Shown here: piece after piece, positions 8,175 through 15,939 of the stretch
Layout of the letters: every line of letters begins with the position of its first letter
How positions within the stretch are numbered: position 1 is the stretch's first letter
Source: Oscillospiraceae bacterium
Lineage (GTDB): Bacteria > Bacillota > Clostridia > Saccharofermentanales > Saccharofermentanaceae
Length of the DNA: 64,000 nucleotides
Direction: 5' to 3'
NCBI GenBank assembly: GCA_902764825.1
Contig: CACWXL010000012.1
Location: forward strand, 1 to 64,000
The notes under the pieces: model-generated
What the model saw: the letters and a program-made list of their open reading frames with translations, nothing else
Told to the model about the DNA's origin: nothing
Database searches by the model: none
Position numbers and translations under genes: made by a program

Positions 8175-9446
8175 ATGAGGAGAATATTGATTCTCGGTTG
8201 CAATGAGCTGACAAAGCGTTTGCTCATTGAACTTTGCAAATATCAATCCTACGTTTCAGGTATATGTCTTGCCTCGCGCAAGAAGGAAGACTGTGATGAG
8301 CTCAGAGAGCTCGCTTTAAGCATGGGTGTCAGAGTTACCACTGCAGGTATCGACATGAACAATGTCGAGGCTGCCATGATGATGGTAAGGATCTTCGCAC
8401 CCGATATGGTCGTAAACCTGCTCCCGCCGGAACTCTCGCTTTCTGCGATGGATCTCGCCATAAAGGCTAAGGCAGATTATATCGACTGTGCTCTTTTCGG
8501 AGTGCCGGAATTCCCGTCACCAATCTCGCTTCTTTCAAAGCAGTTCGAGAAGTTCAGCGAGTTCCAGAATAACTGCAATACGGCTGTCTGTGGCGCAGGT
8601 CTTGTTCCGGGCGTTGCAAACACGATCATAAGGCATGCAGGTTTATATCATTTTAAGAAGATCGACAGCATCGATATCGTCTCTGTGTCAGGCGAACAGA
8701 AAGATACAGTTAAGGGCAAGAAAAAGGATATCGATACCAATCTTTATTCGGAGGACATCAAGCCGCCGCTTATCCCTATCAAGAAAGCGACCAACGACAG
8801 GAAGGTCTTCTATGTTGATAAGGGCAAGGTCGTTGAGGCAGATCCTCTTTCCATTGAGGGCAAGTCGGATGCCGGAACCAAGGTGTTCCTGTCTTCCAGC
8901 CCCATGCTCACGGATCTTCTTAAGGAGTTCCCTGATGCTATCAGCGTAAGATATTTCAAGCTTGGCAAAAAACCGCCCAAGGAGCATATACCTCCCCAGA
9001 AGAAGATCGATTTCCTGCAGGAGATGGGCCTTTTGTCCAACATTCCCGTCAAGGTTAATAATGTCGAAGTAGCTCCGATCGACCTCATCGCTGCCATGCT
9101 TCCCAAGCAGGCAGACATCGAACTTGAGAAGGATGAGGATGAAAAGGCTAAGGGAATGGCTTCCTTCGAGATCTATATCACAGGTCAGAGCAAGAGGGAT
9201 GAGAAGGAGATCACAAAGTCTTACATCATCAAGGGCGATAACGACGAGTGCTATGAGAAGAACTATAACAATGCTTTCGAATACATTAAGGGTTCTGCTC
9301 TTATTGCCGGAGTCAAGCTCATGTGCAAGGACAAGTGGAAGAAGCCCGGCGTATTCACTCCGGCTGCATTTGACTGCAATTCCTACTATGAAGCCTTTGT
9401 CATGGAAGGAATAGAGATCAAAGAAGGCGAAGGTAAGCGCTTCTGA
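8175..9446 (+). CDS. Saccharopine dehydrogenase-like NAD(P)-binding oxidoreductase
   Basis: This 423-residue protein has an N-terminal Rossmann segment (RRILILGCNELTKRLLIEL, glycine motif partly replaced) and the family motifs VNLLPPE, ADYIDCALFG and CGAGLVPGVANTIIRHA of saccharopine dehydrogenase/carboxynorspermidine synthase-type enzymes. The substrate is uncertain; these enzymes act on amino-acid-derived imines or their adducts. An open frame runs far upstream (to 7728) but overlaps the divergent binding-protein gene, so the ATG at 8175 is preferred. No Shine-Dalgarno sequence precedes it. TTGCAA (8136-8141) and TAAAAT (8161-8166), 19 nt apart, would put a transcript start almost at the ATG, so the message could be leaderless (inference). 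Confidence 0.8.
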   Translation: MRRILILGCNELTKRLLIELCKYQSYVSGICLASRKKEDCDELRELALSMGVRVTTAGIDMNNVEAAMMMVRIFAPDMVVNLLPPELSLSAMDLAIKAKADYIDCALFGVPEFPSPISLLSKQFEKFSEFQNNCNTAVCGAGLVPGVANTIIRHAGLYHFKKIDSIDIVSVSGEQKDTVKGKKKDIDTNLYSEDIKPPLIPIKKATNDRKVFYVDKGKVVEADPLSIEGKSDAGTKVFLSSSPMLTDLLKEFPDAISVRYFKLGKKPPKEHIPPQKKIDFLQEMGLLSNIPVKVNNVEVAPIDLIAAMLPKQADIELEKDEDEKAKGMASFEIYITGQSKRDEKEITKSYIIKGDNDECYEKNYNNAFEYIKGSALIAGVKLMCKDKWKKPGVFTPAAFDCNSYYEAFVMEGIEIKEGEGKRF

Positions 9447-9484
9447 AAGCGTTTATAAATAAATCAGAACTTTAGGAGAAGTAA

Positions 9485-10423
9485 ATGGTAGATTCTAGTT
9501 TATGGAAAGACATGCAGATCAACGACAAGCTCGTAATTGACACGATCCGGAAAGACAGTAAGGACACCATTTATTTCAAAGATAAGGATTCAAGATTCAT
9601 TTGGAATAACACAATGCACGCTAAGCAGTTCGGCTTGGATGATCCCAATGCGCTCATCGGAAAGACCGACAGGGACTTCTTCCCGGCTGAATTTGCGGAC
9701 AAGGCAAGACAGCTCGAGCTGGAGATCATGAGGACCGGCAAGCCTGTCCTGAATTACGAAGAAGCGCTCCCTCTTGATGAAGATAACATTAAGTACTACA
9801 GCGCATCCAAATATCCTCTGTACGACAAGAACAATGAGATCGTCGGAACATGGGGCATCAGCAGGGACATCACCGAGATGAAGAAACTCGAGCTCGAACT
9901 CGAGCGTTCCTATCACAAGATGGAACTCCTTGCCAGAGTTGACGACTTAAGCGGCCTTTATAACAGGCGTTATTTCTACGAGACGCTCGAAAAGTATGCG
10001 AGCCTCTATGAGAAGAGATCTGACGGCAGCACATTCGCGCTGCTCGTTATAGATGTCGATGACATGACTCACATCAATGACCAGTATGGCCAGCAGAACG
10101 GAGATATCGTATTAAGAAGCATTGCAGAACAGTGCATGGCTAATGTCAGGACTGAAGATACGTGCTTCCGCACAGGCGGTGACGAGTTTGCGATCGTCCT
10201 TCTCGATATAGAGAAGATCACGGCTGTAGGCATGTCTAAAAAGCTTGTTGAAAATGTCGCAAGTGAGCCTGTTATCCTTGACGGCAAGCGTGAAAGAGTA
10301 ACCATCTCGGCAGGTCTTGCGATGTTCGATAATGAAGAGCCTGATCTGTCTGACCTGCTCTCCAGAGCTGAAAGAAAGCTCAACAAGTCAAAGAGAGAAG
10401 GAAAGAACAAGTTATCGTTCTGA
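9485..10423 (+). CDS. PAS-GGDEF diguanylate cyclase
   Basis: This 312-residue soluble enzyme makes cyclic di-GMP from two GTP. Residues about 25-130 form a PAS/PAC domain (IYFKDKDSRFIWNN, then GTWGISRDITEMKK), followed by a short signalling helix. The GGDEF domain starts near residue 145 (RVDDLSGLYNRRYF). The catalytic signature is intact as FRTGGDEFAIVL, and an inhibitory-site RxxD motif (RTED) sits five residues before it, so product inhibition is likely. No transmembrane segment is present. AGGAGAAGTAA precedes the ATG. It follows the oxidoreductase gene by 38 nt and may be co-transcribed, and a strong terminator follows. Confidence 0.93.
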   Translation: MVDSSLWKDMQINDKLVIDTIRKDSKDTIYFKDKDSRFIWNNTMHAKQFGLDDPNALIGKTDRDFFPAEFADKARQLELEIMRTGKPVLNYEEALPLDEDNIKYYSASKYPLYDKNNEIVGTWGISRDITEMKKLELELERSYHKMELLARVDDLSGLYNRRYFYETLEKYASLYEKRSDGSTFALLVIDVDDMTHINDQYGQQNGDIVLRSIAEQCMANVRTEDTCFRTGGDEFAIVLLDIEKITAVGMSKKLVENVASEPVILDGKRERVTISAGLAMFDNEEPDLSDLLSRAERKLNKSKREGKNKLSF

Positions 10424-10453
10424 TCTCAGATCATCATTGATTCAAATGGTCCT

Positions 10454-10480
10454 GGCCGGGAGATATCCCGGCCTTGCTTT
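10454..10480 (+). terminator. Rho-independent terminator after the GGDEF gene
   Basis: GGCCGGGA (10454-10461) pairs perfectly with TCCCGGCC (10466-10473) around a 4-nt loop, followed by TTGCTTTT. Confidence 0.85.
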
Positions 10481-10574
10481 TGGGTGTGGTACGGAAGAAC
10501 GGTATGGGTAAAGCAAGGCCGGATTATTCCCTTTACGGAGAAAAACGGATTTGGGGTTTGCTGTCTTTGGTCGG

Positions 10575-10865
10575 TTATGCTGCACCCTTATCCTTAAGAT
10601 GGACCTGTTCGTTATCGATAAATGCACGGGCAGTGATGACTGCAGGATTGTTTACACGCTTAATGGGAGTTACACGTACGGAAGAGGGGATACCTGTCCT
10701 GACTGTTCTGGAGAGTGAAGCTCTGACGGGAGCCTTTACAGGAGCGGGAGCAGAAGCTTCCCTGATCTCATCATCGACATCCTTCCAGTAATCGATGCAG
10801 GATGTTGCTGCCTTAATGGTTACGAGGATAAAGAAAAAGAAGATAAGCATATCGAGTGGTGACAT
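10575..10865 (-). CDS. Small single-pass membrane protein
   Basis: This 96-residue protein of unknown function starts with one hydrophobic helix (about residues 4-20, LDMLIFFFFILVTIKAA), then a charged stretch (YWKDVDDEIREAS), an Ala/Pro segment (APAPVKAPVRA) and a basic tail ending in a short polar segment. A GGAGG 8 nt before the ATG at 10865 fixes the start; an upstream in-frame TTG at 10880 overlaps the ribosome binding site itself. Monocistronic, between convergent and tandem neighbours. The layout (anchor plus Pro-rich linker) resembles small accessory membrane subunits, but nothing links it to a known family. Confidence 0.6.
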   Translation of the reverse strand: MSPLDMLIFFFFILVTIKAATSCIDYWKDVDDEIREASAPAPVKAPVRASLSRTVRTGIPSSVRVTPIKRVNNPAVITARAFIDNEQVHLKDKGAA

Positions 10866-10938
10866 AAGTAATTCCTCCAAAAAAGTTCAAATGTTCTTTC
10901 TTGGAGGTACTATATCACGTATTAAGTTCGAATAATGG

Positions 10939-10980
10939 GACTAAAACGACGTTTTAGTCAAAAACGAACAAAAATTTGTT
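10939..10980. repeat. Two AT-rich inverted repeats after deoBC
   Basis: GACTAAAAC (10939-10947) and GTTTTAGTC (10951-10959) form a 9-bp palindrome with a 3-nt centre. AACAAA/TTTGTT follows at about 10967-10980. On the minus strand the second repeat is followed by CGTTTTTG, so it may end the deoBC transcript. The first sits upstream of the small membrane protein gene and could be an operator. Confidence 0.45.
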
Positions 10981-10985
10981 TATGC

Positions 10986-12821
10986 TCAGTTTCCGAGTCT
11001 GGATGCTCCTATCCTGTCGGCACCGTTTGCGATCATTTCCTTTGCGGCATCCTCAGTCCTGATGCCGCCTGCGGCCTTGATCCTGACTTCCGGGTCTACG
11101 TTGTTCTTCATGAGAATGATGTCTTCGACCTTGGCTCCGGCGCTGCCAAAGCCCGTGGAAGTCTTGATGAAATCTGCCTTTGCATCACTGACGATCCTGC
11201 AGAGGCGGATCTTCTCGTCTTCAGTAAGATCGCATGTCTCAATGATCACCTTAAGGATGGCGCCTTTGGAGTGAACGGCTTCGGCGATGAGCTTTATCTC
11301 TTCATATACTTCGTCATATCTGCCGGCTTTGACAAAGCCGATGTTTATTACCATGTCGATCTCGGATGCACCGTTGTCACAGGCTTCCTTTGCCTCATAT
11401 ACTTTAGAGCCTGTCGTCGAATAGCCGTTAGGAAAACCTATGACCGTGCAGACTGCGACTCTGCCCTGAGAGAAATGTACAGCATCCTTTACATAGCAGG
11501 GAGGGATGCAGACAGATGCTGTCTTAAGGGCAGCGGCTCTCTCGATGAGATCCTTTATGTCATCTGTTGTTGCTACAGTCTTAAGGTTTGTAAGATCGAC
11601 ATAGCTCATGATGTTCTCGGGATCGGGCTTGTTTGTATCTGCAGCGGGTCTGAAGTCATGAGTGCAGTTCCTTGACATGAGGGCTGAAAGGACGATTCCG
11701 GCAATATTGTTGAATCCCGTGAGTTCGCCCATGTTGCAGGGAACACGGTAGCCGGCGCCGTAGATCAGGAGAGGGATGCATTCCCTTGAATGATCCGTGG
11801 AAGCGGTTGACGGATCGCAGCCGTGATCTGCGGTGATCATGAGAAGGTCGTCTTCTCTGAGCTTGCTTAAGATAGTGCCCAGCGCATCATCGAACTCATG
11901 CATGGCGGTGTTGTAGCCTTCGATATCGTTCCTGTGGCCGTACTTCATGTCGAAATCGACGAGATTTATGAAGCAGAGACCGTTAAAGTCACGGTCCATC
12001 ATCTCTATCGTCTTGTTGATGCCGTCAGTATTGCCCTTGGTGGGATTGGATTCCGTAAGGCCCCTTCCTGCGAAGAGGTCGTATATCTTACCGACCGAGA
12101 TCACATCATAGCCTTCACTCTTTAAGAGGTCGAGCATGGTTGAAGACGGAGCGGCAAGAGAGAAATCATGGCGGTTAGCAGTCCTTGTGAAGCTCCCGGG
12201 CTCTCCGACAAAGGGTCTTGCTATGACTCTTCCGACCGCATGATCACCGCTCATTACTTCACGTGCCTTCTGACATACATCGTAAAGCTCTTCCAAAGGA
12301 ACAACTTCCTCATGAGCTGCGATCTGGAGAACGCTGTCAGCCGATGTGTAGATAATGAGCTTGCCTGTCTTTATGTGTTCCTCACCGTAATCGCGGATGA
12401 CATCGGTGCCGCTGTATGGCTTATTGCAGAGGAATTCTTTGCCCGTAGCCTTTTCGAGCGCGCGCATGACATCTTCGGGGAAGCCGTCCGGATAGGTGGG
12501 CTGGGCTTTGTCCGATATTATTCCCGCTATCTCCCAGTGTCCTATAGTGGAATCCTTGCCGGCCGATACTTCGCGGACCCTTGCATAAGAACCGGCAGGT
12601 GAGGGAATGGAGGCCTGAGCCGTTTTATAGGCTGTGATCCGGGGATCGTCCTCACCGTCTATGGCGAGAAGTCCCATTTTCGAGAGATTCGGAAAAGCAT
12701 CGTTGGAGTATGAGAGCACTGCTGCAAGGGTGTTGCTGCCTTCATCACCGAATCGGGCGGCATCAGGTGCGCCGCCTATTCCGAAACTGTCCAGGACTAT
12801 AAGAAAAACACGTTTAGCCAT
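10986..12821 (-). CDS. Bifunctional phosphopentomutase / deoxyribose-phosphate aldolase (DeoB-DeoC fusion)
   Basis: One 611-residue frame holds two complete enzymes. Residues 1 to about 390 are phosphopentomutase (DeoB): alkaline-phosphatase-type metal motifs VLDSFGIGGAPDA, TSADSVLQIAAHEE, VDFDMKYGHRND and ITADHGCDPSTASTDHSRE. Residues about 404-611 are deoxyribose-phosphate aldolase (DeoC): YVDLTNLK, EIDMVINIG, the Schiff-base lysine in FIKTSTGFG (Lys553) and the second lysine in RIKAAGGI (Lys582). The first converts deoxyribose-1-phosphate to the 5-phosphate; the second cleaves that to glyceraldehyde-3-phosphate and acetaldehyde, so consecutive steps are joined. No stop or internal ribosome binding site is seen at the junction. 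No nucleoside phosphorylase is adjacent. Confidence 0.93.
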   Translation of the reverse strand: MAKRVFLIVLDSFGIGGAPDAARFGDEGSNTLAAVLSYSNDAFPNLSKMGLLAIDGEDDPRITAYKTAQASIPSPAGSYARVREVSAGKDSTIGHWEIAGIISDKAQPTYPDGFPEDVMRALEKATGKEFLCNKPYSGTDVIRDYGEEHIKTGKLIIYTSADSVLQIAAHEEVVPLEELYDVCQKAREVMSGDHAVGRVIARPFVGEPGSFTRTANRHDFSLAAPSSTMLDLLKSEGYDVISVGKIYDLFAGRGLTESNPTKGNTDGINKTIEMMDRDFNGLCFINLVDFDMKYGHRNDIEGYNTAMHEFDDALGTILSKLREDDLLMITADHGCDPSTASTDHSRECIPLLIYGAGYRVPCNMGELTGFNNIAGIVLSALMSRNCTHDFRPAADTNKPDPENIMSYVDLTNLKTVATTDDIKDLIERAAALKTASVCIPPCYVKDAVHFSQGRVAVCTVIGFPNGYSTTGSKVYEAKEACDNGASEIDMVINIGFVKAGRYDEVYEEIKLIAEAVHSKGAILKVIIETCDLTEDEKIRLCRIVSDAKADFIKTSTGFGSAGAKVEDIILMKNNVDPEVRIKAAGGIRTEDAAKEMIANGADRIGASRLGN

Positions 12822-12863
12822 ATTAAATCTCCATATCTAAATTATTGATCATTATAAAACAAC

Positions 12864-13232
12864 TCAGCTGACCACGTCGCCTTCCAGATAAAATGTCGGA
12901 GCATTATGGTCGTCGATGCCTGTTATAACAAAAGTTACGGTCTGCCCCTTGACCACATCGGTCCCGGAACCTTCGTTAGGACATACATAGACCTTTGCCG
13001 ACCAAAGCTCGCTGTTGCGGACATAGAACGTTCTGCTTGCTCCGGGTGCATGTCCGCAGTCCATAGTTGCCGTAACGGATACGGTCTTGCCGATTACGTT
13101 ATGCCCCTTCTTGTAAGCTGTGACCGCCCGGATCGGACTCGAATAGTCAGTATCAGACCCGCATCCCGAGACAGAGACTGTGAGCGCGAAAAGCATGGTG
13201 ACTGCAAGAATTAAAGATAAGACTTTACGCAT
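12864..13232 (-). CDS. Small secreted lipoprotein, unknown function
   Basis: This 122-residue protein has a clear lipoprotein signal: MRKVLSLILAVTMLFALT, then VSGC with Cys near residue 25. The mature part (about 95 residues) is a predicted beta-rich single domain with VSVTATMDCG and KGQTVTFVITGIDD, compatible with an OB-like fold, but the family is not recognised. The open frame continues upstream to 13541, antisense to the helicase gene. GGAGCATCCTTT before the ATG at 13232, and the signal peptide, identify the real start. It lies 42 nt upstream of deoBC on the same strand and could share its transcript. Confidence 0.7.
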   Translation of the reverse strand: MRKVLSLILAVTMLFALTVSVSGCGSDTDYSSPIRAVTAYKKGHNVIGKTVSVTATMDCGHAPGASRTFYVRNSELWSAKVYVCPNEGSGTDVVKGQTVTFVITGIDDHNAPTFYLEGDVVS

Positions 13233-13260
13233 AAAGGATGCTCCATATTTTAATGTAATA

Positions 13261-13289
13261 TTATCATAATCCGATTTCTGTGATATAGT
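13261..13289 (+). promoter_or_regulatory. Extended -10 promoter for the DEAD-box helicase
   Basis: TTATCA (13261-13266) and TATAGT (13284-13289) are 17 nt apart, and TG stands one base before the -10 (TGATATAGT). It lies in the 88-nt divergent spacer. Confidence 0.55.
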
Positions 13290-13320
13290 TGGCGGGATAT
13301 ATTTAAATGAGTTGGTGGAT

Positions 13321-14439
13321 ATGAGCGAAGAGATAACATTTGCAGAACTTGACCTGTCACCCGAGGTAATGGACTCGCTGAAGAAGATGGGTGTGAAGAG
13401 GCCTACGACGATACAGCAGAAGGCCATTCCTCTTATGATGGACAACATAAGTGTCATTGCCAAGGCGCCTACAGGCACCGGCAAGACATTCGCTTTCGGC
13501 ATCCCGATCCTGGAATATCTCAACATGGAGTCGAAGTTCATTCAGGCGCTGATACTCTGCCCGACAAGAGAGCTGGCTCTGCAGATATCGACAGAACTTA
13601 AGGGTCTTGCAAAATACATTAAGGGATTCAGGGTCACGGCCCTGATCGGAGGCCAGAGCATGCGTCTTCAGACCGAGAGGATCCAGAAGAATCCTCAGGT
13701 CGTTGTTGCTACTCCCGGCCGCCTTATCGATATGGTTGGAAGAAAGCTCGTTGATATCTCCCAGATCTATACACTCGTTCTCGATGAAGCAGACGAAATG
13801 CTTAAGATGGGCTTTATCAACGATATCAGGAAAGTAATGGCACTGACTCCGAAGGATAAGCAGATCGCTCTGTTCTCCGCTACGATGCCCAGAGAGATCC
13901 AGAACATCACATGGGAATTCATGTCAGATGCTGCCGAGATCGACGTCATGCCCAAGGCTGAAGACCATCCTGACATTGACCAGTATATCGTTGAGTGCCC
14001 CGAGAAGGATAAGCTTCAGGCGATCATAAGGATAATGGCTAAGGAAGATTTAAGGAAAACGATAGTCTTCTGCAATACGAAGTCCACAACGTCTAAAGTA
14101 GGAGAGATGCTTACACATGCAGGCGTATCCGCAAGAGTCCTTCACGGAGACATCGGGCAGGGCACGAGAAACAAAGTAATGGACCAGTACAGGGCAGATA
14201 AGTTCGATGTGCTCGTTGCGACTGACGTTGTTGCAAGAGGAATCGACGTCGATGATATCGAAGCGATCTTCAATTACGACATCCCTAAGGAGAATGAACT
14301 CTATCTTCACAGGATCGGCCGTACCGCGCGTGCAGGCAAGTCAGGAAAGGCTTTCTCGCTCGTTGCATATCTTGACCGTCCCAGGATGGAAGAGATAATC
14401 AGGTATACGAAGACAGATCCCAAACCGTACGAGATCTGA
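13321..14439 (+). CDS. DEAD-box ATP-dependent RNA helicase
   Basis: This 372-residue protein is a minimal DEAD-box helicase with both RecA-like domains: Q motif region TTIQQKAIP, motif I APTGTGKT, Ia PTRELALQ, motif II DEAD, motif III SAT, then domain 2 with TIVFCNTK, DVVARGIDVD and motif VI HRIGRTARAG. It ends soon after motif VI, so it lacks the long RNA-binding C-terminal tail of CshA or DbpA types. It probably remodels structured RNA in ribosome assembly or mRNA decay, but the precise role cannot be read. Start at ATG 13321 follows a GGTGG sequence; upstream in-frame TTG/GTG codons are possible alternatives. Confidence 0.92.
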   Translation: MSEEITFAELDLSPEVMDSLKKMGVKRPTTIQQKAIPLMMDNISVIAKAPTGTGKTFAFGIPILEYLNMESKFIQALILCPTRELALQISTELKGLAKYIKGFRVTALIGGQSMRLQTERIQKNPQVVVATPGRLIDMVGRKLVDISQIYTLVLDEADEMLKMGFINDIRKVMALTPKDKQIALFSATMPREIQNITWEFMSDAAEIDVMPKAEDHPDIDQYIVECPEKDKLQAIIRIMAKEDLRKTIVFCNTKSTTSKVGEMLTHAGVSARVLHGDIGQGTRNKVMDQYRADKFDVLVATDVVARGIDVDDIEAIFNYDIPKENELYLHRIGRTARAGKSGKAFSLVAYLDRPRMEEIIRYTKTDPKPYEI

Positions 14440-14469
14440 ACAACCCTGTAATTTTCAAAAACTTATGAA

Positions 14470-15939
14470 TCAGCTCTGCGCCTTGCGGGGCTTTTTTATT
14501 ATTCCCTTATAAGTCGTAGGCGTAAGGAATACGATGAGCGGCATGAGCTCCAGTCTTCCTGCGATCATGTCGAAGATGAATACCCATTTCGAGACATTCG
14601 AGAAGAAACTGTAATTCTGTGTAGGACCTACGAGTGAGAGACCGGGTCCGATGTTGTTGAATGTTGCTGCTACTGATGAGAAGAGCGTGACGAGATCGTG
14701 TCCTTCAAAGGATACGATGAACATTGAACCCGTGAAGATCAAAAGGTAGATGAAGAAGTAGAGCGCGACGGAATGGATGACATCGCTGTCCACTGTCTTG
14801 CCGTCAACGTGGATCTTCTTGACTGTCTTAGGATGGATATAAGACTGGATCTCTCTTTTTACGGACTTGAACATGATCTGGAATCTTGCGACCTTGATGC
14901 CGCCGCCCGTGGAACTTGCGCAGGCACCGAGGATCATGAGGCATAAGAGAAGGAACTTCGCGGCTGTCGGCCAGAGATCGAAATCCGTTGTGGCAAAACC
15001 GGTCGTCGTAATGATGGTTGCAACCTGGAAGAAGGAGTGCCTCAAAGACTCGCCGAAGCTTCCATACTGACCCAGTACGGAGAACGTAATGATGGCGGTA
15101 ACTACGGCGATAACGGCGAGATAGACCTTGATCTCGCTCATCTTAAAGGCCTTGTTTACCTGCTTGGTCGTGAAATAGTAGTAGAAGTTGAAGTTCATTC
15201 CGAACATGATCATGAACACAGCTACAATGACCTGAATATGAGGAGCGTAGGAGGAAAAGCTGTCGTTTCTGACGCCGAAGCCGCCCGTACCTGCCGTACC
15301 GAATGCGGAGCAGACACTGTCGAACAGTGGCATGCCGCAGATGGTGAGGAGCACGATCTCGGTTATCGTCATTGCCAGATAGATCAGGTAGAGCATCTTG
15401 GCTGTGGATCTTACCTTAGGAACGATCTTGCCGACTGTAGGTCCGGGGCTCTCTGCACGCATCAGGTTCATGTTGGAGCCGCCCGTCATCGGAACAACGG
15501 CAAGAAGGAACACGAGCACGCCCATGCCGCCGATCCAGTGGGTCAGTGAACGCCACAGGAGGGACGTGTGGGACATTGCTTCAACATTGGTAAGGATGCT
15601 CGCACCGGTCGTGGAGAAGCCCGAAGCTGTCTCGAACATTGCATCCGTGAATGAAGGGATCTCTCCCGTGAGCATGAATGGAACGCATCCGCCGATGCTT
15701 AAGACTACCCATGAAAGAGCCGTTGCAACACAGCCGTCCTTGATAAAGACGGTCATGTTCTTCGGTTTCTTAAGTGAGATCAGGTAGCCCGCGATGACGT
15801 ATGCGACAGCGCATGCCACATAATATGTGAGGAAAGACCATTCACCGTAAAAGACACCGCATACTATGGGCAAGACCATAAGGATGCCTTCGATAAGAAG
15901 GACCTTGCCCAGGATGTAAATGAGCATCTTTATGTTCAT
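14470..15939 (-). CDS. trkH: TrkH-type potassium uptake membrane subunit
   Basis: This 489-residue channel-like K+ transporter subunit has four repeated membrane-pore-membrane units. Selectivity-filter-like glycines are seen as TASGFSTTGAS, FGTAGTGGFG, TTGFATTD and NNIGPGLSLVG. Such proteins conduct K+ (or Na+ with K+) under control of a cytoplasmic RCK ring, here TrkA encoded immediately upstream with an ATGA overlap. Length matches the family. It is the last gene of a minus-strand operon of two G3E GTPases, trkA and trkH. Confidence 0.95.
   Translation of the reverse strand: MNIKMLIYILGKVLLIEGILMVLPIVCGVFYGEWSFLTYYVACAVAYVIAGYLISLKKPKNMTVFIKDGCVATALSWVVLSIGGCVPFMLTGEIPSFTDAMFETASGFSTTGASILTNVEAMSHTSLLWRSLTHWIGGMGVLVFLLAVVPMTGGSNMNLMRAESPGPTVGKIVPKVRSTAKMLYLIYLAMTITEIVLLTICGMPLFDSVCSAFGTAGTGGFGVRNDSFSSYAPHIQVIVAVFMIMFGMNFNFYYYFTTKQVNKAFKMSEIKVYLAVIAVVTAIITFSVLGQYGSFGESLRHSFFQVATIITTTGFATTDFDLWPTAAKFLLLCLMILGACASSTGGGIKVARFQIMFKSVKREIQSYIHPKTVKKIHVDGKTVDSDVIHSVALYFFIYLLIFTGSMFIVSFEGHDLVTLFSSVAATFNNIGPGLSLVGPTQNYSFFSNVSKWVFIFDMIAGRLELMPLIVFLTPTTYKGIIKKPRKAQS
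14472..14498 (+). terminator. Helicase terminator overlapping the trkH 3' end
   Basis: AGCTCTGC (14472-14479) pairs with GCGGGGCT (14485-14492) with two G-U pairs, then a T run to 14498. The element lies inside the last codons of the convergent trkH gene, so one sequence serves as coding DNA and as opposite-strand terminator. Confidence 0.65.

Noticed and set aside
10474..10791. 105-codon plus-strand open frame after the GGDEF gene
   Set aside because: It begins just past the terminator stem and is antisense to the small membrane protein, which has a clear ribosome binding site.
13233..13541. N-terminal extension of the small lipoprotein
   Set aside because: It is antisense to the helicase start; the signal peptide and ribosome binding site fix the start at 13232.
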